Assembly (NCBI GenBank): GCA_003116995.1
Contig: BDSL01000018.1
Span: 248,001 to 312,000, forward strand
DNA: 64,000 nucleotides
DNA from: Yamagishiella unicocca
Lineage: Eukaryota > Chlorophyta > Chlorophyceae > Chlamydomonadales > Volvocaceae
Reading direction: 5' to 3'
Notes under the pieces: generated by a model
What the model saw: only the letters and a program-made list of their open reading frames with translations
Databases searched by the model: none
What the model was told of the DNA's origin: nothing
Translations under genes and position numbers: made by a program
Shown here: positions 22,095 through 34,000 of the stretch, piece after piece
How positions within the stretch are numbered: position 1 is the stretch's first letter
How the letters are laid out: each line of letters starts with the position of its first letter

Positions 22095-25000
22095 TTATAG
22101 CTGACATCGCGCGCGCACAAGCGCCGCCGCCACAAGCACCCACCTCAGCGCGACATCAGCAGCGGGCACCCGGGACATGCGGGTGACGGCCATCACCAGC
22201 ACCCCACGCCGCTGCAGCCCCGACAGCGCCTGCGGCGAGATGCGGCGGCGAGGGGAGGACGGGGTCATCGTGTCGCGTTGCGTGCGTCGGGGCCCACTAG
22301 TGCAGCTGAGCACAACCCCTGGGCGACGACACCCTGAGCGAGCCTGGGCTTCAACAGCTCAACTCATGGGCGCGGGGGGGTAAAGGACAATCCGCGAATC
22401 CACGGCCGACAAACCAAGGCGGTGAAGATGGCGTTCCAGAAGAGACAGGAGGCGAGTAGACGGAGCGGAGGCGCTGCTGAGGATGGCAAGGCGCGGGGCC
22501 TGCGGGCCCAGCAGGCAGGGGCACCAGCAGCAACGGCACCCACAGCACCCACAGCAGCAGCCGCTTCCAGGCCCGCACGCCCCTCAGACCCCGCGCTCCG
22601 TGCCGTACACTGCACGTGCGTACCTGGTCCAGTCCCTCCACGTCGCTGACCAGGCACAGGCAGGCGGGCGGCGTCTCCCCTTCCGCCGCCCAGGCCTTCA
22701 TGCCGCTGAGCCGCCCTCGCCCCCGCTGCGGGCCGCTCCTGCCCGGCGCGGCCGCACGACCGGGCGGCGGCGGGGCGGGCGAGGCCTGCGGTGGGCGGCG
22801 CAGAGTGGGTGCGTGGGGCGCGTGTAGTGGCAGCAGCCAGCACCCTAGCGCCACTGATGATGACCCCCCCTTTCGGCTTCGGCGTCGCCTGTGCTTGACC
22901 GGCTCACTGCTGGTCCTGAAACACGACTTACGCGTCACCTATCATCGAGAATCCCAGGTTCTCTGCTCGTTTCAGCTCCCAAAGCTCACCTGTTCGTCCG
23001 CCAGCTCCGCCGCCACCCGCAGCAGCGCCGCCGCAACCGCCTCCACCGGCTGCCCCGCGGGCGCCAGGTGGAGGTGCATGCCCGGGCCCGAACAGCCGAC
23101 CTGCGGCTGGCTCCGCGCCGGCCCCAGCTTGCGCGCCTGGGCCCCAGCGACTTCATCCGCTGCGGAGGGCTGGCCGGCTGCCGTGCTGTGAACGGCGGGC
23201 GGTGCCGCGGCCAGCAGGTCGTCCAGGTGGCGGCCGCGGAGGAGCAGCTCCCGCGAGTAGACGAACTCCTGGCGGGGGGGGGCAGGGGTCGGTGGGGCGG
23301 GGCAGGGGTCGGTGGGGTGGTAAGGGGCAGGGGTCGGTGGACCGGAATTCGAAGGGTGAGGGAGCAAGCAGGGTGCGCCGTGGCGAGGGCGAAGGAAGGC
23401 AGGGCGTCGCAACTGGACGGGAAGCAGGGTCGCGAGGAAGAAATTTGGGTGCTAAGGAGAATGGGAAGGCGGTGTTTGATGGCTGATGCCGCCCGGGATG
23501 ACATGTCCTGGACTCGCACGCATAGGTGCGCCGATCCCTCAAGCCGTTTCGCACCGCGCGTCAACAACACGCCCACAGCCGCCCAGCTCCCAAGCAATCC
23601 CAATGCCACCCCACCACTGAGCTCCCTCGCCGCCCGCCATTGCACCCCACGCCGCCGTGCCCACCTGCGGGCTGACCACCACCCGCTCCGGCTCGGGCCC
23701 CGCCGGAGCGCCGTCGGACTCAGCGCCCGCCGCGGTACCGACCCGCGGGTCGGCTGAGCCGCTGGCCGGCAGCGTGATGGCACGCCCGCGTGTCCACATG
23801 ATGTGCGTGCGGGCGTCCGCGGCGGTGGCCGTCAGCAGCGGCCCCTGGTGGTCTGCCGCGAAGTGACGCAGGAGCGCCAGCCGGCTCGGGTGGGCGGACC
23901 GGCACATGGGGCAGTCGTGTGGCGCCGCCCGAGCCGGCGGCGAGAAGGCAGCCGACCGGCGGCGGGAGCGAGCGCCCGAGGTGCCCCCCGCCCCTCTGTG
24001 GGCACTGCCGGCAGGGCTGCTTCCCCCGCTGCTGCCGGTGACCCCGGTGCCGGGTGAGCTGCTGAGCTCCGCAGAGGTCCCGCTCCATCGTTCGTTTGGT
24101 TGCGCGGCCTGCAAGCCCGGTGGTGTGTTACGCTCCGCCGCCTCCGTTTCCGCGGCGGCCCCCGCAGCACTGCCGTCGGTTCCCTCCCCCTTCCCCTCCC
24201 CCTCCGCCCCAACCCAGGTACGCAGCTGCTCCACCTGCCGCCGCAGCACCGGCGCCTTGCCCAGGGTGGCCTCGCGCAGGAACAGGTGTACGGCGTGCAC
24301 CTCGCCGTACTGTTGGAGCGTACGGCACAGCTGGTCCAACGCGCCCACCAGGTCAGGCGAGGAGGCTCCCGGCAGACCTGCGGCCGCCAGGCGGGAGGGC
24401 CGCCCGCCGGAGGCAGCAGGCCGCTGAGCAGCCTGGCGCTGCTGCTGCTGCTCAGAGTCGTCGCCGGTGATGCTCGAGGTGGCGGCGCCACTGGCGGTCG
24501 CTGCGTTCTGCTTGTGTTGCTGTGTGAAGGGCTTGATGGACTCCAGGTCCCACAGCAGCGTCAGCCGGGGCACGCCAGGGCGCCGCTGCATCAGGGGCGG
24601 CAGCTCCTTGAGCGGCGGGGGGGTGGCGGTGCCGGTGGTGGTGGTGGGGCCGCCCCCGGCAGCAACCGTGGCGCCGCCACCTGCGATCAGCCCGGCCAGT
24701 GTAAGGTACTTCAAATCGCTGCGGCGCGGGCATGAACATCGATATGTGGACCACTTTCGCGGGCGCAGCCTCGCGGTTGTTTCCTTGCTTCCTGGCGGCG
24801 TACTGCGGATGAGGTGACTGCAACGCAGCGGAGTGGCGGGGGTCACCATGGGCTGGAGCGCTGCCAGCCACCAGCCCACGACTCAGGGGCACCTTGCCGC
24901 CAGTTGCAACCCCCCGGAGGGGGGGCATGCACCACTGTATCAGGGACGGGTAGCGAGCTCGGGAGAGCACGAAGGCGTTGTGGGCAGGCCCCTTCCCCGT

Positions 25001-25413
25001 CCGTTCCCAATGGCTGGTCCCAACCTATTCAGAGTCCTTCTCCCTTAACCAGCGCCGCACCAGTCCCGTCCACGCCGGGTGCAGTAGCCATACCCTGGCT
25101 CGGGGATGTGGCTACGTTGCAGACACAAGAGCCCAAACACCTGCCGCAACCACAACGCACCTGGAGAACCCAATTGCACCTCTCTAGCGTACCAATCGCG
25201 CAGCTGTCTTTTCGCGAGCGGGTCTAGTTTGATGCCAGCGAGCTCGTACTCCGCCATAAAGCCGTCGGCCGAGTGGGGACCGGGGCCCGAGACGGACGCT
25301 CTCGTGACAACAAGGTTTGTTCGCTGATCTGAGCGACTCCGGGAACACTGAGCGCCAATTGCGGCGAAGCGCGGTGCGCAACGCCATCCCTCCGCTCCAT
25401 GCGGCGCGCGCAT
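22095..25413 (-). CDS. NYN-like (LabA/PIN-type) domain protein with C2H2 finger
   Basis: Five exons: 25161-25413, 23665-24791, 22990-23268, 22624-22785 and 22095-22229, about 651 residues, all joins in phase. The first ATG (25413) begins an Arg/Ser/Ala-rich leader ending near VVTRASV, possibly an organelle transit peptide. Exon 2 has PRLTLLWDLESIKP, a strand with acidic residues like the start of NYN ribonuclease domains, then a C2H2-like finger CPMCRSAHPSRLALLRHF followed by AADH. Exon 4 has ACLCLVSDVEGLDQ, resembling the second acidic motif, and exon 5 has ALSGLQRRGVLVMAV. Plant proteins with this layout are annotated as putative endonucleases. Low-complexity inserts separate the blocks. 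The last exon may be longer or spliced (possible GTGGGT donor near 22143). Function is inferred. Confidence 0.6.
22383..22483 (+). repeat. dispersed repeat, type C, in NYN-like intron 4
   Basis: Matches 49895-50000 in opposite orientation over about 95 bp with only a few differences. Shared landmarks are AATCCGCGAATCCACGGCCG, AACCAAGGCGGTGAAGATGG and GAGGCGAGTAGACGGAG. Both copies are intronic, in different genes. Confidence 0.9.
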
Positions 25414-26187
25414 CGCAGGTAGGACGACACGTCCGGAAACATTCAAAGATAGAATGACATTTAAACTGCCCGTGATGCTTTACATTCCATTTTATAATTG
25501 CATGGGCGGATTAAGGAATGATGTTTGAGACATATGAATGACTTGGATCACCATTATTTATTCATGAACGTCTCTCAAGGTCATAGTCCTGTACATCTTT
25601 ATACACCTGAATCAAATGTTGTCCTTGGCTGTCAGCTGTCGGGAGGGTGTCGGGGGTCGTACGAAACCTGACTGAGTGCCTGCGCACTGTGCCTCACGCG
25701 GATGTATCCTCCCACTGCGACACTTCCGCCACTACACGACTGATGCCCACTCTGCATGTATTTGACGGCTCGCTTCCTCGCTCATGACCTTCCGATGTAG
25801 GTTCCCTTACCCAACGTAGTCAAACAACTGTCGCAACTATTGTGTCTACAACAAACAACCAACACTGCACCGACCGGCCTGCACGTGCCAATGCACACTA
25901 TATCAACCGATGCGTACAGCAACTAAGGCCTGAGCCTTGCGCCACGCGAACATCCCCAGAAGGCAAATTAGCGCCACCCCTGCACCTGCTGCTCCGCATT
26001 ACCGCATAGGTTGTTAGGTATAAGAGGCGTAAAAATCGAATACTAAATATCTCCTTCCTGCTTGGTAAAACGTCGTATCGCCAGTTGGACCCTATAAAAA
26101 GATGCCCACTCCACACATGAAAGCCACTCAATTCCCCAATTTCCCCTCAATCGTAGGCACCTCCGCGCAACCCTCCCCGCACACACA
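25414..26187. other. AT-rich spacer
   Basis: Region between the start of the NYN-like gene and the end of the next minus-strand gene. It is markedly AT-rich from about 25440 to 26100. It probably holds the promoter of one gene and the 3' UTR of the other. No reading frame with protein-like character was seen. Confidence 0.5.
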
Positions 26188-27667
26188 TCACATGATTGCG
26201 CACCGGCAGAGTGGCTCCGATTCGACATCATCCCCGCTGACAGCATCCCCTCTTTCCGCCTCCGAAACCATCGGCAATTTCGCCAGAGCTCTGTGCGCTC
26301 CCGCCGTCACCTTGCCCGCCGCGTTTTTTCGCTGCGCGCCAGCGGCCGCTTCGCGCACCGCCCGCTCGAACGCGCGGTCCACCAGTGCCTTCATGATATC
26401 CTCCGCCACCAGCAGCGCCTCTAACGTGCGCGCCATGTCGGGATCCGGGACCGCGACGATGTCTGAGCGGCAGGGCGACAGCCCGGGCCAGCCGACGCTG
26501 CCGCTCGCGCTGGCGGCTGCGGCATAACGCAGCACGGCCACTCCTCGCGGCTGGTGCTGCACCGGCTTGCGCCCCGAGCCCAGCGCCGGTGAGGGCCGCG
26601 GGGCTGAGGGCGGTGTCGTCAACTGGTACGCTCCCGGGCTGCTCACAGCGCTCCAGTAGGTGCGTCCGGAGCCAGGAGTGCCGCCCTTGGAGGTTGGTGT
26701 CAGGTAGGCAACCCGAGGCACCCGGGTTTCCGGGGTGCGGATTGCGGCTGCGGGGGTTGGTGAGGCGCTGGCACTGTTGAACCCGGATGGCCTGCGGATC
26801 TGGGTGTCGCCCAGGGCACTCGTGCTGCTGTATACTCGCGGAAAAGAAACTGTGCTTGCCGGTAATGGTGACACGCTAGGCGAGGGTGCGGCGTTGCTGC
26901 GGGATGCAGCGGGAGCCCCTGGCTTGCGGCTGGAGGAAGATGCGCCAGCCGCCAAAGACCCTTCGCGAATCTGGGTGTCGCCCAGGGCGCATGTGCTGCT
27001 GCATATCCGCTGGCATGAAACTGCGCTTGCTGGAAGAGGCGACACGCTAAGGGAGGGTGCGGCGTTGAACGCAGCAGGGGCCTCTGTCGTGCGGCTGGAG
27101 GAAGAAGCGCCAGCTGCCAGTGCTCCTTCGCGAGTAGATGGGCCGACAACACGGTCTGCAGTGTTTTTGCTGTTTTTGCCCCGTAAGCTGTAACGTTGAA
27201 TGTGACGTTGCAAAATTGGCGATGGGCCAGAACCCCATACGCGGCGGTAAATGCTGACGCGCGCTCGACCGGACTTTGTTGGTGTGATGTCAGGTTCCTC
27301 ACACAACTGGATGCTGACGAGGGGCTCGGGAATGCATTCTCCGCCGTCGCGGCGCCTGTGCGCGAAGCGAGATGCCTCGCTTGGCGGCAAGGACGGGGGA
27401 GCAGCAGACAGTGAGACATCCTGCGATATTTTGGATTGTGTATCCCGTTCTGCTCCTGTATATGGACGGGGGCACAGTCAGTGTGAGGGCTCGATAAGTT
27501 GGCAGGTGGAGCAGGCTGCGAGTTTGACCTTGCGGCGAGTTGACCGACAGGAATGCCAACGCTGCATCACACAGAGCGTCGAGTATATGGTCATCGTCTT
27601 TAGGGTATATCTTGTCTTCTAGTTTTGGAGTGGTTTGGCCCGAGTCTGCTGGCTGCACGTCAAACAT
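26188..27667 (-). CDS. unrecognised Ser/Ala/Pro-rich protein with internal duplication
   Basis: Two exons (27529-27667 and 26188-27455) give 468 residues in phase across a GTCAAA donor and ATACAG acceptor. I do not recognise a domain. The N-terminus is acidic (YPKDDDHILDALCDAALAFL). Residues about 156-210 and 211-267 are tandem copies of a roughly 55-residue unit: each starts EG(A/S)LAAGASSSSR, has a VSPLPAS centre and ends SALGDTQIR or CALGDTQIR. The C-terminal 90 residues look folded and helical (MARTLEALLVAEDIMKALV, then a basic Ala-rich helix). Two other frames across exon 2 are also open, but this frame alone joins smoothly to exon 1 and has the repeat structure. Confidence 0.6.
26794..27129 (-). 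repeat. coding tandem duplication of about 165 bp
   Basis: Two consecutive in-frame copies inside the unrecognised protein gene. The nucleotide copies are diverged but keep frame, and each ends at the codons for GDTQIR. Confidence 0.8.
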
Positions 27668-28075
27668 GTTATTGACTCACGGCCCTTAATGCAGAATTTA
27701 AGGGCTTTGTTCCAATTAATAATCACTGTTTGGGCTATCTATTCGATCGTTTGGTGGTTTGGGTGGTATTTATACATCTCGTCACAAAATTCTGGAGCCG
27801 GAATGTGCGAATACGTTGCCTAGTATTTGTGTTGCCCTCCCCCTTGCATTATAATACATATTATCTTTATGTGTCAACGCTATACTAATCTGTGCCTATT
27901 TTGTATCCTGTACCTAGTTCCGCCGCCCAATCCTCGCGCGTCCACTTGTTCACATCCTGACAAGTTAAGGAGTAATTGAGGGAAGAGATAGCAACGTTTT
28001 TACTATACCAATTTCAATTCCAAGGTGCAGCTTCTTTACGCCACGTTTGAGGGTGTGGCCACCACACGCGCCGCG
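27668..28075. promoter_or_regulatory. divergent promoter region, unknown protein / OPR-like gene
   Basis: 408 bp between two start codons on opposite strands, strongly AT-rich (27690-28020). It contains a TATTTATA string near 27766, but its role is unclear. No known operator was recognised. Confidence 0.55.
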
Positions 28076-31000
28076 ATGGTGCTTGAGCGGCAGCTTAGCT
28101 CCGCTGGATGCTCCACATCCTATGCTGCCATCCATCAGTCTAGAATCCCACTGAACTCATCGTTCGGCCGGCGTGGTGTGCGCGCTAGGCAAGTGCGCTC
28201 TTCCTGCCAAGCATATTCCAGGGCTCTCCCCCCTCATCATCCTAATTCTGCCGTTGTGTAGGTGTGCTGCTCAACCAAGACCATACCACGGCTCCCACTC
28301 TCCCGAACGGGTGAGCTTTCCTTCGGGTGGCTGGTATTGCTGCGATTCCCAACGCAGCCCTAGAGACCTAATTCCCAATCCCTCCTGCTCGCGCCCCCGC
28401 TCGCAGGACTCGAACCGCCGACATGTTCCACCGCACCGCACGTGGAGTCCGGTGGCCGCGAGCGCAGCGACTGTTGCTCCCTCGTCGCCATCGCGCGACG
28501 GCCTCCGCTCCCTCCCTGCCGACCTCATCACCAGCATTCCCGACGCCATCCCCTGCTTGGAGGATCTGGAGGACTTGCGCAACCGCGCCATGCAGTCGTC
28601 GCCCACCCGGCCCGGCCGCTTCCCGACCGCAGCCACACCCAGCAGCCCACGGCGCGCTGTAGCGGCACCCAACAGCACCCACAGGGCCAACGGCACCCCC
28701 CACATTCAGTCCGACGACTCGGACTGCATGCTCCCCCCTGACGCCTCACCCGTGGAGCCCCCACGCGCGGAGCGGAACACCAGCCACACGGCCGACCTGC
28801 CGCAAGCAGCTGCCCCGCCCCCGGCGAACACCGCCAGCGCGCACCCCCCGCCCGCTGGCCGCTCCGCGCTCTCCCACTCGGTGCCGCTGTCGCAGCCCCT
28901 GGCGCGCCCCAACCCGCCGCCGCGCGACGCAGCGGCCGCCTCTGGCGGCCGCACCCACCACAGCGCCTTCAGCCGCCGGCGGGCGCCCGGGGTGCAGCCG
29001 GTCATGCAGCTGACCATGGTGATCAAGAGTGTGCGGGACTGGCGCCGGCTGCCGGGCCTGCTGGCAGACCTGGCGCCGGACGGCGGCCTGGACCCGTTCA
29101 ACGCCGCCGCCTTCCTGACGCACCTGGCGCAGCTGGTGGCAGCCGCGCCGCCCTCCTCGCCGGTTGACGTGCAGGTGGTGGAGCGGATGCAGGTGCGGCA
29201 ACAGGTGGTGGTGGTGGTGGCGGGGTGGTGGGGAACCCGTGGGTATGGGTAGGGGTGGGGGGCTTCAGAGGAAAGCCGTAGGTCGGCACTGAAAAGTAAA
29301 ACCGAATAGGAAACGTTTTAGTGGTGTTGGGGCAGGCGCGCAGGGCGTGTTGCCCTAACTCTGAGCCTTGGGTTGCTTGTGTGGTCGAGGACAGTCCAAG
29401 GTGCCCGCGGGCGGTTGACCCTATCGGAGCTTACTTGTAGTAGCAGTAGCAGCAACGAGCGAAGCCAGAGGGCACGCAGGGAAGCCCTAGTGACGCCCCG
29501 GGAGCGCCAGCCTCCAGGTGCTTGACGTCGGGGCCGCTTATACCGTGCTGTATGCTGCCAGTCCCCTCCAAGGCTCCCATCGTTCCGCGACGTTGCATGC
29601 CCCCCCCCTCCTCCGCGTGTTACCTGTCCTCCTGCGCTGCAGGCCGCAGCGCTGGCTGTGGTGGAGCCGAACATGCACGAGTACCGCGCGCGCCAGGTGT
29701 GCCAGCACCCCGGGGGCGGGAAGCCAGGGGGGGGGGACGCGACGGAGTTGCAGTTTCACGGGGGGTCAGCGGCAGCACAGCAGCGCTGGAGAGCAATCTT
29801 GAAGGTAGTGGTGTCCTAAAACTTAACTGTTTGCGTAGCGGCGAGGTTTTGGTTGGGTTGTGACAGGGAACCCCGCCCTCCTTAGCCGGGGTTGTCCCGC
29901 CCTCCTCGTCTCCCCCGCATACCCACTCGGTGCCCGACCCAACCCAACCCTCTCATCCCCAGGTGTCCAACATGACCTGGGCGCTGGCGCGCCTGGGCCT
30001 GCCCTCGGGGGCGTCCTTCGTGCGGGAGCACCTGCTGCCGGCCACCTACCCGCTGCTGCCCTGGTGCGGCTGGGACACCTCGGGAGGGGATGTGGGTCCG
30101 GCGAAAGTGCAGGCCTGGGTAAAGTGCAGGCCTCGGAACAGGTTACAGAGAGCGCTGGGGTGCTGGGCGGGCGGGGTGCGCGTGTGCTGCTGCGGAGCAC
30201 TGCACTGCCTCACTTACCGGCAAGGTTGACAACTCAACCACGCGGGCGACCGCCCCTCCCCAGGTATGAGCCGCAGCACCTGTCCAACACGCTGTGGGCC
30301 CTGGCCACCGCCGGCCTGGCGCCCGACGACGGGTGGCTGGAGGAGTACCTCACGGTGGCGTTCGTGGCGCTGCAGCGGAGGGCGCTGGCGCCGCAGCACC
30401 TGGCCAACGTGCTTTGGGCGCTGGAGCGGATGGGAGTCATGCCGGACCAGGTGCGGGAGGAGGCAGCCAGAAGAGCGGAAAACGCAGAAAACGAAAAGGA
30501 GAAAGGAAGAGGTTGCAGGTTGCCAGTGACGAGGTTTAGGAGGCAGTGGTGGTGGTGGTGATGGTGGTGGTCCGTGTAGCGTGTGGAGGGACCCACAGGA
30601 CGGGAGAAGCCGCGGCGTGAAGCATGCCATATGCCGCCATGCCGCTCTCTCCGCGCTGCACAGGAGTGGATGGGCGCCTTCTACGATTGCGTGGAGGCGG
30701 CCGTGCCGTCCGCCAACTCGCAGGACTGCTCCAACATCCTCTCGTCGCTCGCGCTCATGGCCATGCACGAGCACAGCCCCGAAACCACCGCGGTGCTGGC
30801 AGGCCGCCTGGCCGAGCGGCTGCAGTCGCTGCTGACGACGGAGAAGCCCGCGCCGGGCGCGGGCCGCAGGGGCGCAGCCGCCGCGGCCGCGCCCCTGGAT
30901 ACAATCGTGTTGACGCCGACGCCGGCGCGCAGCGCCGGCGCTGCCGCGCCGGAGCCGGTGCCCATCTCAGTGGACGTTAGCGACCAGTCGATTGCCAACA

Positions 31001-34000
31001 GCCTGTGGGCGCTGGCGGTGATGGGGGTGCAGCCGGGCGGCGGGCTGTGGGAGGCGGTCACGGGCGCGCTGAGGCAGCGGATGGCCGACCCCACGCGCGC
31101 GGCGCCCGGCGTACACCCCGCCGCGCTGACCATCGTGCTGTGGGCGGCCACGACGCTGCGGCGGCCGCTGCCGGCGGCGGTGACGGGGCTGGTGTACGGC
31201 AGGGTGCGCGGGGCGCAGATGGAGGCCATGCAGGCGCGCAGCCTGGCGACCATGGTGGGTGCAGCGCCGCTGGGGTGCGTGTGTGTGTGTGTGTGTGCGT
31301 CTGTGTGTGTGTGTCTTACGTGTGTGTATGTGTTATGTGGATGGGTTGTGTAAACAGGAATAGGTCTGCAGGGCATGCGTCGCTTCCCTGCCCCAGCGTC
31401 GTTTTGTTCCCCGGCATTACACATGGGTGGGTGGACGATGAGGTATGATTGGATCAGGCACAGGCGTCTGGTCACAGCTGGTCTTCGGCTGGTGCTGTTC
31501 GCTGCCTTGAGGTCTACTGCTTTCCCCAACCCCACCCCTCCCGGGTCTTCCTCGACCCCCCCCCCCACGGGTCTTCCTCGAACCCCTCCCGGGTGCCGAC
31601 CCACGGGCTATCCTCTCATTACCCCCCCTCCCAAAACGTCGTGGCGTCCCGATCTAGGTCTGGGCTATAGCCACTGCGCCGCCGGAGCAGGCCCGACCGC
31701 CCCCGGAATGGGTGGCGGACGCAGTGGCTGCCTCGGGGCGCTCTGTGCTGCAGCTCGGCTCGCAGGTATGGAGGTTAGGGGGACCTGGCATAAGGCTTCG
31801 CGGGCCTGAACGGTGCCACCATGAGGGCGACTCGAGCGGCGTGTATAAGGGCAGCGTGCATGGGGGGAAACGGATTGCTGACGCGGGTTGGATCCGGGCG
31901 GGCCGGCGGAAGGCCGTGTGCGCGGCAAGCCGCAACGCCACCCACCCACCAATTCCGCGAACTCCACCAAGTCCCACCAGCCGCATCCATACTCCCACCG
32001 CCTTCTGCTGACGGCTCGCAGGGTGTCAGCAACGTGCTGTACGGGCTGTGCCAGCTGGACGCCCGGCCCGCCCCCGCATGGATGTCCGCCGTCGTCAACC
32101 ACTTCCACCGCAACCTGGGAGCCGAGGTGAGCGCGCCGCACAGCACCGCACATCACCGCACTGCACAGCACAGTACAGCACAGCACGTCGCCACACCGCA
32201 CCACACCACACCACACCGTTTAGGCGGCGCGGGCCCAGTGACTGCACGCCGGGGCGGATGGGAGGCCCGATCTCGCGACCAGTCCCCGCCCACCACGGCG
32301 ACGACGACCACGCGCCCTCGCGACGCTCGCCTGAAAAGAAAGAAACACCGGAGGACAATCGCCTTCAGGTTGCGTCGCGGTGCTTGTGCGAGGAGGCTTG
32401 CGGGAAGCAGCCGGGGGTCATTCACGCGGATGTGGGCGGCTTGCGCTCTGCCAACGGGCTATCGCGCCCCGTCCCGCAAACCTTGTCGTGGTATCTGAGG
32501 CCCGTCCCGGCCGCGTGATGCCCGCGTCCCCTCCCTCCCGCGTCGTCGTCGTCCCGAAGGCGAGCGGCCAGTCGGTGAGCAACGTGCTGTGGTGCCTGGC
32601 CAAGATGGGCTACCGGCTGAACGCGGAGGGCATGGACATCCTGGTGGGCCTTGTGCGCACGCGGCTGGCAGCGTGGCAGCAACAGCAGCAGCAGCAGCAA
32701 CGCCAGCTGCAGCAGCAGCAACAGGGCCACAAGCGGCAGCAGCCGCAGCTGCTGCCGCCGCCGCCCTTCAGCTCGCAGGAGATGTCCAACGTGCTGTACG
32801 CCATCGCCAGCATGGAGTACGCCGCGGAGCCGGGGGGCGAGCTGGCGGAGCTGCTGCTGGAGGGCTCGCGCGCGCGGCTGCACGAGGCCAACGCGCAGGA
32901 GCTGAGCAACTTCATGTGGAGCTTGGCGGCACTGCAGGTGGGCGCCATCGGGGTTTCGAGGAAGACCCGTGGATGCCAGGAGAAACCGTTTAGGACAGAC
33001 GTTTTGAGATACATGCTGGAGAGCCCATCGGGGTGGGGCGGAGGGGGCCGGGCGACCTGGCTGACTGGCTGGTTGACCTGCTGCTTTGGGTTTCGTTGCG
33101 TTGGAAGGTACACAAGGCAGTGATCCTGCGGGTCGACCCTTCCTTCTATCGGTAGTAGCCGCTCAACCCTCCGCCGTATTCCTCCATCCTGGATTTCGCC
33201 ACGTGTGTCTGATGCTGTCTGTTGCTGCTCCGTCCAGTCACACATTCCCTGCAACGCAGCCCCACCCCCGCACTCACCCGCTCCCCGGCCCTACCCCACC
33301 GCGCTTCCCCTCGCCCCGCAGATCACCCCCTCCGCCGCCTGGCTCGTCGACTTCTACGCCGCCGCTGAGGCCCGGCTGCCCACCTTCCAGTCCCGTGACC
33401 TGGCGCAGACGCTGTACGGCGCCGCGAAGCTGCGGCTGCCCTTGCAGCAGCGCGCAGCGCCCGCAGCCGACACCCCCCCGGCCGCCGCGACCTGGTTGTC
33501 CGCCGCCCTGTCCGAGGCCCCGCGCCTCATCGCCACCGCCAGCGCGCAGGACCTGTGTAACCTGTCCTGGGCGCTCGTGCAGCTGGGGGTGCCCGTGGGT
33601 CCGAGCTCGCGCCTGGCGGTGGCCTTCACTGCGCGCCTGGTGGCGCTGGCCGCCGCCAGCGACCCCTCGCAGCTGGCGCTGGGCGTGTGGGCGCTGGGCA
33701 AGTGGCGCGTGCAGCCCACCCGGCCGCAGATGGACCGCCTGGAGTTGGCCACGTTTCGACAGGTGGGGGGGTGGCTCGCGTGTGTGGCTGGGTGGCTCGC
33801 GTGTGTGTGTGGATGGGTGGGGGGGATGCCGCGCAGGTGGGTGCCGCGCGGGGGGAACTGGGGATTGCCTGGCCGGGCGACCGGAGATGCATCTGAGATG
33901 AACATGAGCGCGGTGAAATAGAGTGTGGCCTCGGTCAGAAGCCGGTTGCCGGGCGCATGCATGTGCCGGTGCATGCTTCGTGGCATTTCCTCGGCAGCTG

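Noticed and set aside
26700..27419. Alternative 239-codon frame inside the unrecognised protein gene
   Set aside because: It does not join to the upstream exon in phase and lacks the clean internal repeat structure and helical C-terminus of the chosen frame.
29643..29801. A longer version of OPR-like exon 3 reading on to a GTAGTG donor
   Set aside because: The shorter exon ending at 29696 gives the expected repeat spacing before VSNMTWAL. The longer one adds a Gly-rich stretch not seen elsewhere, but it cannot be excluded without cDNA.
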